Assembly (NCBI GenBank): GCA_040758525.1
Contig: JBFLVQ010000373.1
Location: 1-9,267 of the forward strand
Source of the DNA: JBFLVQ01 sp040758525
GTDB taxonomy: Bacteria > Acidobacteriota > Blastocatellia > Chloracidobacteriales > JADJPF01
Length of the DNA stretch: 9,267 bases
Direction: 5' to 3'
Within the stretch, counting starts at the first letter, position 1; each line of letters starts with the position of its first letter. Below, piece by piece: positions 1 through 7,206 of the stretch. The notes below the pieces were generated by a model. The model had not been told where the DNA came from. It worked only from the letters and a program-made list of their open reading frames with translations, and searched no databases. A program made the translations under genes and the position numbers.

Positions 1-2847
1 CCAGGCCTCTAGACAGCGTTGGTAGAATTCTATCGCCTGCGCAGTACTGCCAGCCGCTTCATAAGTTTTGGCAATCTCCAGATCAAGCTGTGTGCGTGAG
101 CAGAAGCGACCAGAATTGTTTGCCGTACCATAAGGCTCTAGCCAATCTAATAATTCTAATGCTCGATCATACTGTCGTAGCTGACGCAGACACTGTACTA
201 ACATCAATATCGCAAGGGAAAAGCCATTGTGGTAAGACCAGATCGAGCGTTCTAGCAGTTCGCCTGCCGACTCATAGTTACCCTGGTAGAAATTGATTGT
301 GCCGAGCAGATATAGCGCCAGTTGCTCTATTTTAGGATTAGGTAGGTTACGACCGATCAGCCTGACCTGCTGTGCCAACTCATCAGCACGTTCAAATTGA
401 CCACAGACCGCGAGTAGTCGGCTTAAGTGTACACGTACCCAAACTCCATCTATGATATCGCAAGGCGATTGCAGGGCTGCTTTGGGCGCCGTCGCCTCCC
501 ACTGATTTAATACCAGTTCATATTCATTAAGCGCACGTTGCAGCTCACCCACCTGCTCAAAGAAGTAACCACGCCAGAACCTTGGCGAGAAGGCAGGGTC
601 AAAAAGGGAGTGCTGAGCAAACTGCTCTTGTTCACGATTAAGTATCTTAAACCATTCCCGTATACGACCGCGTTCACGTAGTGTCTCTGCCATTTCATGC
701 CAGCAGAGTAGTCGTTCTTGTCCCTGCCAACTCTCCAGTAGTGCGCATAGGCGTTGCTCAGCAGCTTCAAACTCTCGTTCTGTAATGCGTATACGTGCTT
801 GCCAAAGCTCTGGGTAGCGGTTGCTAGAACTATTCAGCGCCGCTGCACGTGCTAGTGCAGCATCTGCTTCTGTGTAGCGATGTCGATAGTAGAGCACAAT
901 GCCGAGCAGTTGGTGTGCAATCCAGTTCTGTGGGTTGGCTGCCATCTGATGGTATGCTAACTCTTCCGCTGATTCGAACCGTCCTGTATCAAGATAACTC
1001 TCAAAGATAGTGCTTACACCTGCTTGTATTCCTTCAAAGAGTAGTCTGGGATCGAGCGTAAGAGCCTGTTGGAAGATAACAAAAGCGCGTTCACACTCAC
1101 CACGCCAGTGATAAGCTTGACCTAGAAAAAGATAACCGAGTTTTTCTCTGGGGTACTGTTGCACCAACTGTTCGGCAAGATACAGTTGAGTAATATAGTC
1201 TTGGTGTAGCACGGCCTGTTCGAGTAGGATGAAGAGCCTTTCCCTTCCGCCCACATGGTCTAATCGCTCTATTGCCCCAGCTAGATATTGTTGGTAAGCA
1301 GATTTATCCTGACATTTGACGACCCGTGCTAAGTAATAGTAAGCCAACGCAAACTGTGGATCTGCTGTGATCGCTGCTTGGAAATGCTCTTGTACAGCAC
1401 TAGATCTGCCATTACGGTAATATTCCAAACCGGTTTGAAAAGCATGTAGTGCTACTAATGAATTGGTTGTAAGAGCCGCGACCGCAGCCGGTTCGATATC
1501 TTCACGAGCGACTTTCAGTTCACGCTCAATACGGATTGCGATCTCATCAACAAGGGCAAATAGTTCTTCGGGTTGTGTACGCCTTGCTACTAGTGAAGTG
1601 ATCAATCGGCCGCTACCAATCTCATGTAGATGGGCAAAAAGAGAGATATTGCCAGCTAATGCCATAAAAGAGCCCAGTACACAGATCTCGACACCAGCAC
1701 GTTGGGCAATCTCCCAAGCCGCAGCCTTGTCTATATCTTCTTCGCTTTGACCAAGTTGGCGTAGTATATCGACTACCTGTTCACTCCCTACTATCTCCAG
1801 ATTGGTATTGCCAAGCAGACGTAATGTAAGTAGCTCCATTATCGCACTACGCCACCAGTGAAAATGGGGATCACTAGCAAGATTTTCAAAATAGAGTACT
1901 ACTAATGAGGGACGTGTAGGAGAGGTTGTCCCACTCGCCCAATCTCTCCATCCTTGCGCTACCACAGTTGGTTCGGTTTGGGTAAGATCTATAGAGCGTT
2001 GCAATTGGCGCAAGTCTTTGATGATGCTCTGCATCTCCTGATAACGAGCATTAGGATCTTTCTCTAGGCAGCGTTGAATAATCGGTTGAAGCTCAAGTGC
2101 AACGCCGGAGATACGTTCAGTAAGTGGAATAGGTTTAACGCCAATAATCTCATAGGCGATATCTATGGGGCGCTGTCCACCAAAAGGCAACTGTCTGGTA
2201 AGCATCTCGTAAAGCAGTATGCCAAAAGAGAAGATGTCACAACGGTGGTCGATCGGCAGCCCTTGTACCTGTTCAGGTGACATATAGCGTACTGTTCCTA
2301 ATACAACATTAGCTTCTGTCTTGACGATCCACTGGCGACGACGTAGTTCGGCGGTAGCGCCGGTTGCCAAGGCCGGTTCCATCAACTTGGCAAAACCAAA
2401 ATCGAGTACCTTTATATAGCCATCTGGCCGTATCATAATATTCTCAGGTTTGATATCACGATGCACAATACCGGCTAAATGGGCGACACCCAATGCTTTT
2501 GCCACTTGTATAGCAATTTCAAAGATGACCTGTAGAGGTAGTGCACCGCTCTGCAATTTCTCTCGCAGTGTCTGGCCTTCGATATATTCGGTGGCAATAA
2601 AGTGATGTTCACCCTCCTGTCCAATCTCGTAGATAGTAAGAATATTGGGATGGTTAAGTGCAGAAGCAGCACGTGCTTCCTGGATAAAACGCTGGCGTTT
2701 ACCCTCATCAGCCACGGTGATCTTATTAAGTACTTTAAGCGCGATTGTGCGATCTAGGCGCGGATCGAATGCTTTGTAAACCTCACTCATGCCGCCCACG
2801 CCTATGCGATCGAGGATGGAATAATGGGATAGCTTACTGCCAATCAT
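1..2847 (-). CDS. Serine/threonine protein kinase with TolB-like domain and TPR repeats (3' end beyond window)
   Basis: The minus-strand frame is open from an ATG at 2847 to the left edge: 949 codons with no stop, so the C-terminus is missing. Residues about 9-270 are a Hanks-type kinase domain that phosphorylates protein Ser/Thr. Visible motifs are the Gly-rich loop (RIGVGG, 14-19), ATP lysine K38 (ALKVL), helix-C E57, HRDIKPEN (129-136, catalytic D131), DFG (149-151) and MSPE (189-192). The activation segment is long, with an Arg-rich insert. Residues about 310-445 (starting PSLVVLYFENLASDP) resemble the TolB/FlgO-like domain found in kinase and cyclase fusions. From about 455 onward the chain is TPR-like helical pairs, the last being KTYEAAGSTAQAIEFYQRCLEAW-like. 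Relatives usually stop soon after such a repeat, so perhaps only tens of residues are missing. No transmembrane segment is visible, so it is probably cytosolic. A GAGG ribosome site lies 5 nt upstream. Kinase call very secure; substrate unknown. Confidence 0.95.
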   Translation of the reverse strand, partial: MIGSKLSHYSILDRIGVGGMSEVYKAFDPRLDRTIALKVLNKITVADEGKRQRFIQEARAASALNHPNILTIYEIGQEGEHHFIATEYIEGQTLREKLQSGALPLQVIFEIAIQVAKALGVAHLAGIVHRDIKPENIMIRPDGYIKVLDFGFAKLMEPALATGATAELRRRQWIVKTEANVVLGTVRYMSPEQVQGLPIDHRCDIFSFGILLYEMLTRQLPFGGQRPIDIAYEIIGVKPIPLTERISGVALELQPIIQRCLEKDPNARYQEMQSIIKDLRQLQRSIDLTQTEPTVVAQGWRDWASGTTSPTRPSLVVLYFENLASDPHFHWWRSAIMELLTLRLLGNTNLEIVGSEQVVDILRQLGQSEEDIDKAAAWEIAQRAGVEICVLGSFMALAGNISLFAHLHEIGSGRLITSLVARRTQPEELFALVDEIAIRIERELKVAREDIEPAAVAALTTNSLVALHAFQTGLEYYRNGRSSAVQEHFQAAITADPQFALAYYYLARVVKCQDKSAYQQYLAGAIERLDHVGGRERLFILLEQAVLHQDYITQLYLAEQLVQQYPREKLGYLFLGQAYHWRGECERAFVIFQQALTLDPRLLFEGIQAGVSTIFESYLDTGRFESAEELAYHQMAANPQNWIAHQLLGIVLYYRHRYTEADAALARAAALNSSSNRYPELWQARIRITEREFEAAEQRLCALLESWQGQERLLCWHEMAETLRERGRIREWFKILNREQEQFAQHSLFDPAFSPRFWRGYFFEQVGELQRALNEYELVLNQWEATAPKAALQSPCDIIDGVWVRVHLSRLLAVCGQFERADELAQQVRLIGRNLPNPKIEQLALYLLGTINFYQGNYESAGELLERSIWSYHNGFSLAILMLVQCLRQLRQYDRALELLDWLEPYGTANNSGRFCSRTQLDLEIAKTYEAAGSTAQAIEFYQRCLEAW

Positions 2848-2885
2848 TGCGTCCTCGCGCCTTATTGGTGGGATCGAAAAAGACC

Positions 2886-2914
2886 ATTTTAGTAGAGTTC
2901 TCTGTTAGCGTCTA
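2886..2914 (-). promoter_or_regulatory. Candidate sigma-70-type promoter of the kinase gene
   Basis: On the minus strand, TAGACG (2909-2914) and TAAAAT (2886-2891) are separated by exactly 17 nt. The first matches the -35 consensus at 4 of 6 positions and the second matches the -10 at 5 of 6. Transcription would begin near 2879, giving a leader of about 30 nt before the ATG at 2847. The call is by eye and other AT-rich hexamers exist in the gap. Confidence 0.35.
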
Positions 2915-3098
2915 TGGGAGACTTGATGTGGCAAGGCAAACATGTCGTAGCAGCATATATTCCTTGATTGCGAAACCTACGCCGTTATGCTCAAATAGTG
3001 CCCACCGGTACCTCTATGAGAAGATTAGACTCCTGAGTGAAAGTGTCAGAAAAATTCCTGATGCAAGGTCAGCATGTCGTTTCTAGCAGGCTTTGGGT

Positions 3099-3104
3099 TA
3101 TACT
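3099..3104 (+). promoter_or_regulatory. Candidate -10 element of the patatin gene
   Basis: TATACT differs from the -10 consensus at one position. No good -35 hexamer is seen 16-18 nt upstream (only a TGTCGT-like sequence), so an activator may be needed. A start near 3111 would leave about 27 nt of leader before the ATG at 3138. It would also place the alternative TTG at 3093 outside the transcript. The rest of the 2848-3137 gap shows only two copies of CATGTCGT (2941 and 3074) and no other clear element. Confidence 0.3.
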
Positions 3105-3137
3105 AAGAGAATATTACGTTTCCGAATTGGGCGGGCA

Positions 3138-4553
3138 ATGGTACAAAAAAGTAGAAATAGCCACTCAAGCAACGGTGTAGTAGGTCAAATTGGCAGATCT
3201 GGTGTGCGCAGCAAAAACGGACCTGTCTATCTGGCACTGGCAGGGGGAGGTGTAGGCGCACTCTGCTTTGAAGTAGGTGGTCTATGTGCGCTTGAACGGG
3301 TGCTCAATCGCCATATGTCGCGCACCCATAGGCTCAACGATCTGATCACAGGCTATCAGGGCGTATCCGCAGGAGCAATTGTCTCTACTCTAATGGCGAT
3401 CGGTTTTTCACCTAGTACAATTCGTGATGTACTGCTTGAGCAATCGAGTGCCTTTCCCTCACTTAAGCGAGATGTGATTGGCACACAACCAACAATGTAC
3501 TTCTCACTTGCCGAGCAGTTCTCGCGCGGCCTACTACGCACTATTGTTTCTGTTGTGGAAGGATTGTTACGTCTAGAGTTGCCCGGCATATGGTGGCCAC
3601 TGAAGAGTAACCAGACCGCACTGAGCTTTGCTGATCGACGTATGCTTGCCAGGCTGATCCGACTAGGCGCCTTCGAGCATGCCTCGATCAATAATTTTAT
3701 GCATAATGTGCTTGATACTATGCAAGGCGGTCTATATTCTGCACAGGGTATTGGTGAGTATATTAATGAAGTGATTCTAGAGTATTCACAATATCAGGAT
3801 CGCTTTGCCAGCCTTTCGCAAGAACTCTACCTTTATGCTGCTGAACTAAACAGCTCGCAGGTGCGTGTCTTTGGCACACATGGCGAGCATCTAGCTTATG
3901 AACTGATTGATGCTCCAATCTCAAAATGTGTTGAGTTGTCGTGTGCCATTCCGGTCTTCTTCAAGCCTGTTTATTTACAGCAGACAGGTAAATTCTATAT
4001 GGATGGCGGAGTGATCAAAAGTCTGCATCTGCAGAACCTGATAGACCGAATCAACTATGTACGCCCTAGTCAGCGTATACCTGCAGTGATTCTTACCTTC
4101 TTTCCTTTTGTGCCACCGATCTTTCCTATCGGCAGTGACTATGCGCGCCTGAGTGTGTTAGAGCTGCTCTCTTACTCTCTCAAGATGACCTATTTAGAGA
4201 AGTTCCAGACCGCCTTGCGCTCTTATCGGCATGAGGAGGAGAACAACATTTACATACAGATCTTTAAGCCAAGTCGTCATAGTAAGACAGCACGTACCCA
4301 TCCACTACAAGAGATCTCGCGTGCGCAGATCGCGCAACTCAATTATGAGGGGGAAGTCTCCGTTTACCGCGCCTTTCTCAACGATTACGATCGTTTAAGA
4401 AAGATATTCCGTAGTGTTGGAATCGAGTTGGCGCCCCACGAGGAGATCTCTATGTTATTAAAGACCTGCCGTTCCTATTATGGCTTGGGCGGTAGTGAAG
4501 AGATCAGCATAGAACCACAGGCGCCTGAACAGCCGGTAAAATCGAGAAAATAG
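3138..4553 (+). CDS. Patatin-like phospholipase / acyl hydrolase
   Basis: This 471-residue protein has the patatin Ser-Asp dyad. An oxyanion-hole glycine run AGGGVGA (GGG at 36-38) follows a beta strand. The nucleophile elbow is GVSAG with S77, and the catalytic aspartate is in DGG (D289), preceded by the family-typical SCAIPVFFKPV. Patatin enzymes hydrolyse acyl esters of phospholipids or other lipids, in the cytosol or at the membrane face. No signal peptide is visible. The region between the elbow and DGG (about 210 residues) is longer than in compact bacterial members such as RssA, with a hydrophobic stretch around 125-150 that may contact membrane. The ATG at 3138 is preferred; an in-frame TTG at 3093 would add 15 residues but seems to lie upstream of the likely start of transcription. 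It is divergent from the kinase gene, so the two may share control, but that is inference. Confidence 0.9.
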   Translation: MVQKSRNSHSSNGVVGQIGRSGVRSKNGPVYLALAGGGVGALCFEVGGLCALERVLNRHMSRTHRLNDLITGYQGVSAGAIVSTLMAIGFSPSTIRDVLLEQSSAFPSLKRDVIGTQPTMYFSLAEQFSRGLLRTIVSVVEGLLRLELPGIWWPLKSNQTALSFADRRMLARLIRLGAFEHASINNFMHNVLDTMQGGLYSAQGIGEYINEVILEYSQYQDRFASLSQELYLYAAELNSSQVRVFGTHGEHLAYELIDAPISKCVELSCAIPVFFKPVYLQQTGKFYMDGGVIKSLHLQNLIDRINYVRPSQRIPAVILTFFPFVPPIFPIGSDYARLSVLELLSYSLKMTYLEKFQTALRSYRHEEENNIYIQIFKPSRHSKTARTHPLQEISRAQIAQLNYEGEVSVYRAFLNDYDRLRKIFRSVGIELAPHEEISMLLKTCRSYYGLGGSEEISIEPQAPEQPVKSRK

Positions 4554-4560
4554 ACCATTC

Positions 4561-4594
4561 GCAGACATTCTCTTTACCTGTCTGCCTTCTTCTT
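4561..4594 (+). terminator. Probable intrinsic terminator after the patatin gene
   Basis: A perfect 7-bp inverted repeat, GCAGACA (4561-4567) and TGTCTGC (4579-4585), closes an 11-nt loop and is followed at once by CTTCTTCTT. It begins 7 nt after the patatin stop. The T-tract is interrupted by C, so termination may be partial. The epimerase gene starts only 15 nt further on and has no other obvious promoter, so read-through into it is likely. Confidence 0.5.
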
Positions 4595-4609
4595 GAAAAA
4601 AGGTGAATT

Positions 4610-5524
4610 GTGACTGAGAAGCAGATCTTTATTACAGGGGCTTCGGGTTTTATAGGACGTCATTTAGTAGCGATGCTTACTTCACAAGGAGCAAAGATCG
4701 TTGCACTCACACGGGCAGTACATAACTCACAAGGCAATATTAAATGGGTAAGTGGCAAGCCGACCGCAGCAGGAGAATGGCAACAGGCCATTAATGACTG
4801 TCATGCGGTTATTAATCTAGCCGGCGAGCCGATCATTGATCGACGCTGGACCGCAACACAGAAGCAGCGTATACGCGATAGTCGTGTAAAGACTACTGAG
4901 CAGGTAGTAGCGGCAATAAAACAGGCTGCTGTGCGCCCTACAGTGTTAGTGAACGCCTCTGCAATTGGCTATTATGCCAAAAATGAGGAGACGGCTCTTG
5001 ATGAGACAGCGGCACCAGCAAAGGATTTCCTAGGCGAACTATGTGTTGCTTGGGAAGAGGCAGCCCGTCCCGTTGAAGCACTAGGCGTGCGGCTAGTGTT
5101 CTTACGCATAGGTGTGGTGCTTGGTCGTGAAGGCGGCGCGCTCGCTAAGATGTTACCGCCATTCAAACTGGGTTTGGGTGGACCAGCGGGTTCAGGAACG
5201 CAATGGGTTTCATGGATTCATATTGATGATCTAGTTAATTTGATCCAATTTGCTATTGAACATAATGAGATAAAAGGACCACTCAATGGCGTGGCACCCA
5301 ACCCCGTACGTATGAAAGAACTGGCTCAAGAATTGGGGCGTGCGCTACATCGTCCGGCGATCTTTCCTGTACCAGGCTTTATGCTGCAGTTGCTAATGGG
5401 TGAAGGAGCACAAGTGGTGCTTGATGGACAGCGTATTCTCCCTAAGGTAGCAGAGCAGGCAGGTTATCAGTTCCGTTTTGCAAACCTCGCGAATGCTTTA
5501 CGCGATCTGTTAGTACATGCTTGA
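4610..5524 (+). CDS. TIGR01777-family (YfcH/SDR39U1-like) NAD(P)-dependent epimerase
   Basis: This extended short-chain dehydrogenase has 304 residues, the usual family length. The N-terminus carries the Rossmann dinucleotide loop TGASGFIG (9-16; G10, G13, G16). Family signatures follow: NLAGEPI (69-75), SAIGYY (117-122), WVSWIHIDDLV near 200-210, NGVAPNPV, and the C-terminal LLMGEGAQVVLDGQRILP block that includes the DUF1731-type tail. The family resembles nucleotide-sugar epimerases, but its natural substrate is not established. The residue after GYY is Ala where Gly is common. The start is a GTG with AAAGGTG 4 nt upstream, and the glycine loop begins only nine residues in, so an earlier start is unlikely. 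It lies downstream of the patatin gene on the same strand and may be co-transcribed through the weak terminator. Confidence 0.93.
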   Translation: MTEKQIFITGASGFIGRHLVAMLTSQGAKIVALTRAVHNSQGNIKWVSGKPTAAGEWQQAINDCHAVINLAGEPIIDRRWTATQKQRIRDSRVKTTEQVVAAIKQAAVRPTVLVNASAIGYYAKNEETALDETAAPAKDFLGELCVAWEEAARPVEALGVRLVFLRIGVVLGREGGALAKMLPPFKLGLGGPAGSGTQWVSWIHIDDLVNLIQFAIEHNEIKGPLNGVAPNPVRMKELAQELGRALHRPAIFPVPGFMLQLLMGEGAQVVLDGQRILPKVAEQAGYQFRFANLANALRDLLVHA

Positions 5525-5531
5525 GGAGGAT

Positions 5532-6071
5532 TCAGGTAGTCTCCACAGAAGGCATAGATGTCACGATCTTCTCGTTAGGTAATCGATTGTGCAATTTGAT
5601 CTTTAGTTCCAGTACTGCCATGACAACTCCCGCTAGTAGTGTGCTAAGGATCGCTTGCCAAGCTATCGAAGGGAGTATATTGAGAAAAAAGAGGATCATA
5701 TCTGTAACATTACCGTGTCTAGCCAGCCCATAGATTGCCCAAGTTAATATCTCACTAAACAGTACTGCTAACAATACCTCAGCATAGAAGGACGCAAGAG
5801 GGCGTTTCTTCTTCAGATCGAAGTAGAGCCAGAGACCAAAGAGATAATCGGGTAACAGATGAAAGACCAGCCCACGTTGGTAGGATGAGATCAAGAGATT
5901 AAAAAAACCCTCTTCACGTGTAAGTGGTAAGAGTAGATAAAAAAGCAGCGCAACAAAGAGCGAGGCGGTAAAGCGGAAGGCTATCGCTACCCGTAAAGAG
6001 AATACTAGCCAATTTCCTAGCCAACTACGCACTTTTGTATGGTTTTGCTCCGCTACGGGATTTTTCTGCAT
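5532..6071 (-). CDS. Small multi-pass membrane protein of unknown function
   Basis: From the ATG at 6071 the product is 179 residues and very hydrophobic. There are four or five predicted helices, roughly 22-50, 68-86, 95-115 and 125-156 (the last could be two). The short cytosolic-looking loops are basic (for example DLKKKRP between helices two and three), and the polar tail ends about 20 residues after the last helix. I do not recognise the family. The size and topology recall MreD- or ECF-type small integral proteins, but no signature supports either. The frame also has a TTG at 6089 (six more residues), rejected because the candidate promoter lies between 6080 and 6108. It converges on the epimerase gene with 7 bp between stop codons, and no separate terminator fits there. 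Confidence 0.75.
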   Translation of the reverse strand: MQKNPVAEQNHTKVRSWLGNWLVFSLRVAIAFRFTASLFVALLFYLLLPLTREEGFFNLLISSYQRGLVFHLLPDYLFGLWLYFDLKKKRPLASFYAEVLLAVLFSEILTWAIYGLARHGNVTDMILFFLNILPSIAWQAILSTLLAGVVMAVLELKIKLHNRLPNEKIVTSMPSVETT

Positions 6072-6079
6072 GGCGCGAG

Positions 6080-6108
6080 ATTTTATCAACCCACTCTATA
6101 ATGCGCAA
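6080..6108 (-). promoter_or_regulatory. Candidate promoter of the membrane-protein gene (near-leaderless)
   Basis: On the minus strand, TTGCGC (6103-6108) and TAAAAT (6080-6085) are 17 nt apart. The -10 matches at 5 of 6 positions and the -35 only in its TTG. Transcription would start near 6073, leaving only about two nucleotides before the ATG at 6071. No ribosome-binding sequence is seen upstream of that ATG, which agrees with a leaderless message. Confidence 0.3.
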
Positions 6109-6131
6109 TCTGATTGTCGGAGCGCACCCTG

Positions 6132-6192
6132 ACACTGTCAAAAATGGCAGTGTAGGAATTGCCAAAAATGGCAGCTTTGCCAACCCTGGCTA
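6132..6192 (+). promoter_or_regulatory. Three tandem palindromes, likely enhancer-binding-protein sites (UAS)
   Basis: Three copies of TGNCA-N4-TGGCW occur in 61 bp. The first (6132-6153) has 9-bp arms, ACACTGTCA and TGGCAGTGT, around AAAA with one mismatched pair. The second (6160-6173) is a perfect TGCCA-AAAA-TGGCA. The third (6178-6191) is TGCCA-ACCC-TGGCT with one mismatch. Their centres are 24 and 18 bp apart. They lie 110-150 bp upstream of the -24 element of the sigma-54 promoter at 6292, which is where NtrC-type activators usually bind. They could also form small RNA hairpins if transcribed. Confidence 0.6.
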
Positions 6193-6291
6193 TTGCTGGC
6201 TCTCCTTAGCGTTTTCGTAAAACTTGGTTAGCTTCAACATTACAAATGATTTGTTGACTGCGCAGAAATCTTATTTGGCTTTTGCTGAGAT

Positions 6292-6306
6292 TGGCACAAT
6301 GCTTGC
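6292..6306 (+). promoter_or_regulatory. Sigma-54 (RpoN) -24/-12 promoter
   Basis: The sequence TGGCAC-AATGC-TTGC fits the sigma-54 consensus TGGCAC-N5-TTGC at every conserved base. The invariant GG (6293-6294) and GC (6305-6306) are separated by exactly 10 nt. Transcription should begin near 6318, giving a 45-nt leader for the zinc-ribbon gene at 6363. Expression should need an AAA+ activator, which fits the palindrome array upstream. Confidence 0.8.
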
Positions 6307-6347
6307 CCAGAGGATAGGTCGATAGCGGTGAGTGCCAGTTCTAATCT

Positions 6348-6353
6348 AAGGAG
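6348..6353 (+). promoter_or_regulatory. Ribosome binding site of zinc-ribbon gene 1
   Basis: AAGGAG lies 9 nt before the ATG at 6363. It is the strongest Shine-Dalgarno sequence in the window and fixes the start, because the CxxC motif begins at residue 3. Confidence 0.8.
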
Positions 6354-6362
6354 ACATATTAA

Positions 6363-7001
6363 ATGTTGTGCATATACTGCAAAATAACGTTTGCCTTCTA
6401 TCTCAACTATTGCCGCTACTGTGGTAGTAGGTTACAAGAAGAGCCTAGACCAGCCACCGCAGAGACAATGCTACTTGCTAGTAAGGTACATCTTGATACT
6501 CAAGAGCCTTCTCCTTATGTTACTGCGCGTTTAACCAAGCAGATCGGTACGCCTCAAGTAAAGCTTACTGAGGTCGCACAACATGTACTTAACAGTTTTC
6601 CCTCTATTGATACTGTACCAATACCAGAGAATTATATTGCTACTATTTCGCGAGCCAGGAATGCAACAACACAGACACAATTACGTGAGTTCAGTCTTGC
6701 TGAGTTTACTGCTCTAGAAGGGAGTTCAGACACAAGTGTTAATGATCTCATTACTCTTGAAGGCAATTCGACGCCCCTTAACTCAGGTAATTTTGTTACA
6801 GTTTCGCCGACCCTGCCACTGATGACAAGTTGCGAACTACGCCAAGTCCGTGCCCGTTTGCATCTAAAGCCTGCGATGAGCGAGCAGACAGGCTCTCTCA
6901 CGACACGTCGTTGGCAAGAAGTAGGTCGAGATTGCTGGCAATTTGCACAAAAAAGTCTTAGAGCGACCTGCCGCTTACTGCTTGATCTAGTTTGTGAATA
7001 A
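6363..7001 (+). CDS. Zinc-ribbon protein under a sigma-54 promoter, function unknown
   Basis: The 212-residue product opens with a paired-CxxC zinc ribbon: C3, C6, C17 and C20, followed by G21. The spacing is identical to that of the second zinc-ribbon protein at 7354, but the linker between the knuckles is hydrophobic (KITFAFYLNY) and lacks the usual Gly after the first pair. The rest is low-complexity and rich in Thr, Ser and Leu. Two LEG units (TALEG at 116-120 and TLEG at 131-134) sit in a Ser/Thr-rich stretch. The C-terminus (about 182-212) is basic then hydrophobic (RRWQEVGRDCWQFAQKSLRA onward), a likely amphipathic helix rather than a clear membrane span. I do not recognise a homologue beyond the ribbon. 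The AAGGAG site, clean start, and sigma-54 promoter support a real, regulated gene. Its neighbour at 7354 may be a distant paralogue or only share the ribbon. Confidence 0.8.
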   Translation: MLCIYCKITFAFYLNYCRYCGSRLQEEPRPATAETMLLASKVHLDTQEPSPYVTARLTKQIGTPQVKLTEVAQHVLNSFPSIDTVPIPENYIATISRARNATTQTQLREFSLAEFTALEGSSDTSVNDLITLEGNSTPLNSGNFVTVSPTLPLMTSCELRQVRARLHLKPAMSEQTGSLTTRRWQEVGRDCWQFAQKSLRATCRLLLDLVCE

Positions 7002-7062
7002 GTTGGTTTAGTAGCGTTGTTGCTAGATGTGTAATGACACCTAATTACCTGATAGTTACTTA

Positions 7063-7132
7063 TTGACATCTCCCGTGCCCTGAAGGAGCATGGATTCCTT
7101 AGTTGCTAACAACTGTCTGAAATACTAAGGAA
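7063..7132 (-). mobile_element. Solo right-end remnant of an IS200/IS605-type element
   Basis: On the plus strand this reads TTGACATCTCC, then an imperfect hairpin, then GGATTCC, the inverse of ends that follow tnpB in many IS605/IS1341 elements (GAATCC, hairpin, GGGAGGATGTCAA). The hairpin pairs 7073-7080 with 7085-7093: eight pairs with one G-U and one bulged A, and a TGAA loop. The minus-strand end is TCAA, as at the cleavage site known for IS608. A second perfect 9-bp inverted repeat, TTCCTTAGT (7095-7103) and ACTAAGGAA (7124-7132), lies just inside. No tnpA or tnpB coding remnant is visible to the right, so it may be an internally deleted or MITE-like copy. The opposite boundary is undefined. 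Confidence 0.45.
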
Positions 7133-7206
7133 CTGGGCAGCATATGAAGATTTATATCCCAAGGTTGATGCTTCATTTTGCAATGGCTAAGTGCGGCATT
7201 CATCCT

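Noticed and set aside
2745..3086. Plus-strand frame of 113 codons across the kinase start
   Set aside because: Its first third is antisense to the conserved kinase Gly loop, and it covers the divergent promoter region. The product has no recognisable domain.
3093..3137. TTG start giving 15 more residues on the patatin protein
   Set aside because: The TATACT -10 at 3099 lies downstream of this codon, and the added residues match nothing in the fold.
3356..3691. Minus-strand frame of 111 codons inside the patatin gene
   Set aside because: Antisense to the conserved GVSAG region. No ribosome site or domain.
6132..6192. CRISPR-like array
   Set aside because: Only three short imperfect palindromes with 4-10 bp gaps. 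Repeat and spacer sizes do not fit CRISPR.
6632..7069. Minus-strand frame of 145 codons
   Set aside because: Antisense to zinc-ribbon gene 1, which has a promoter, ribosome site and cysteine motif. The antisense product is Arg/Ser-rich without a domain, and its end enters the transposon remnant.
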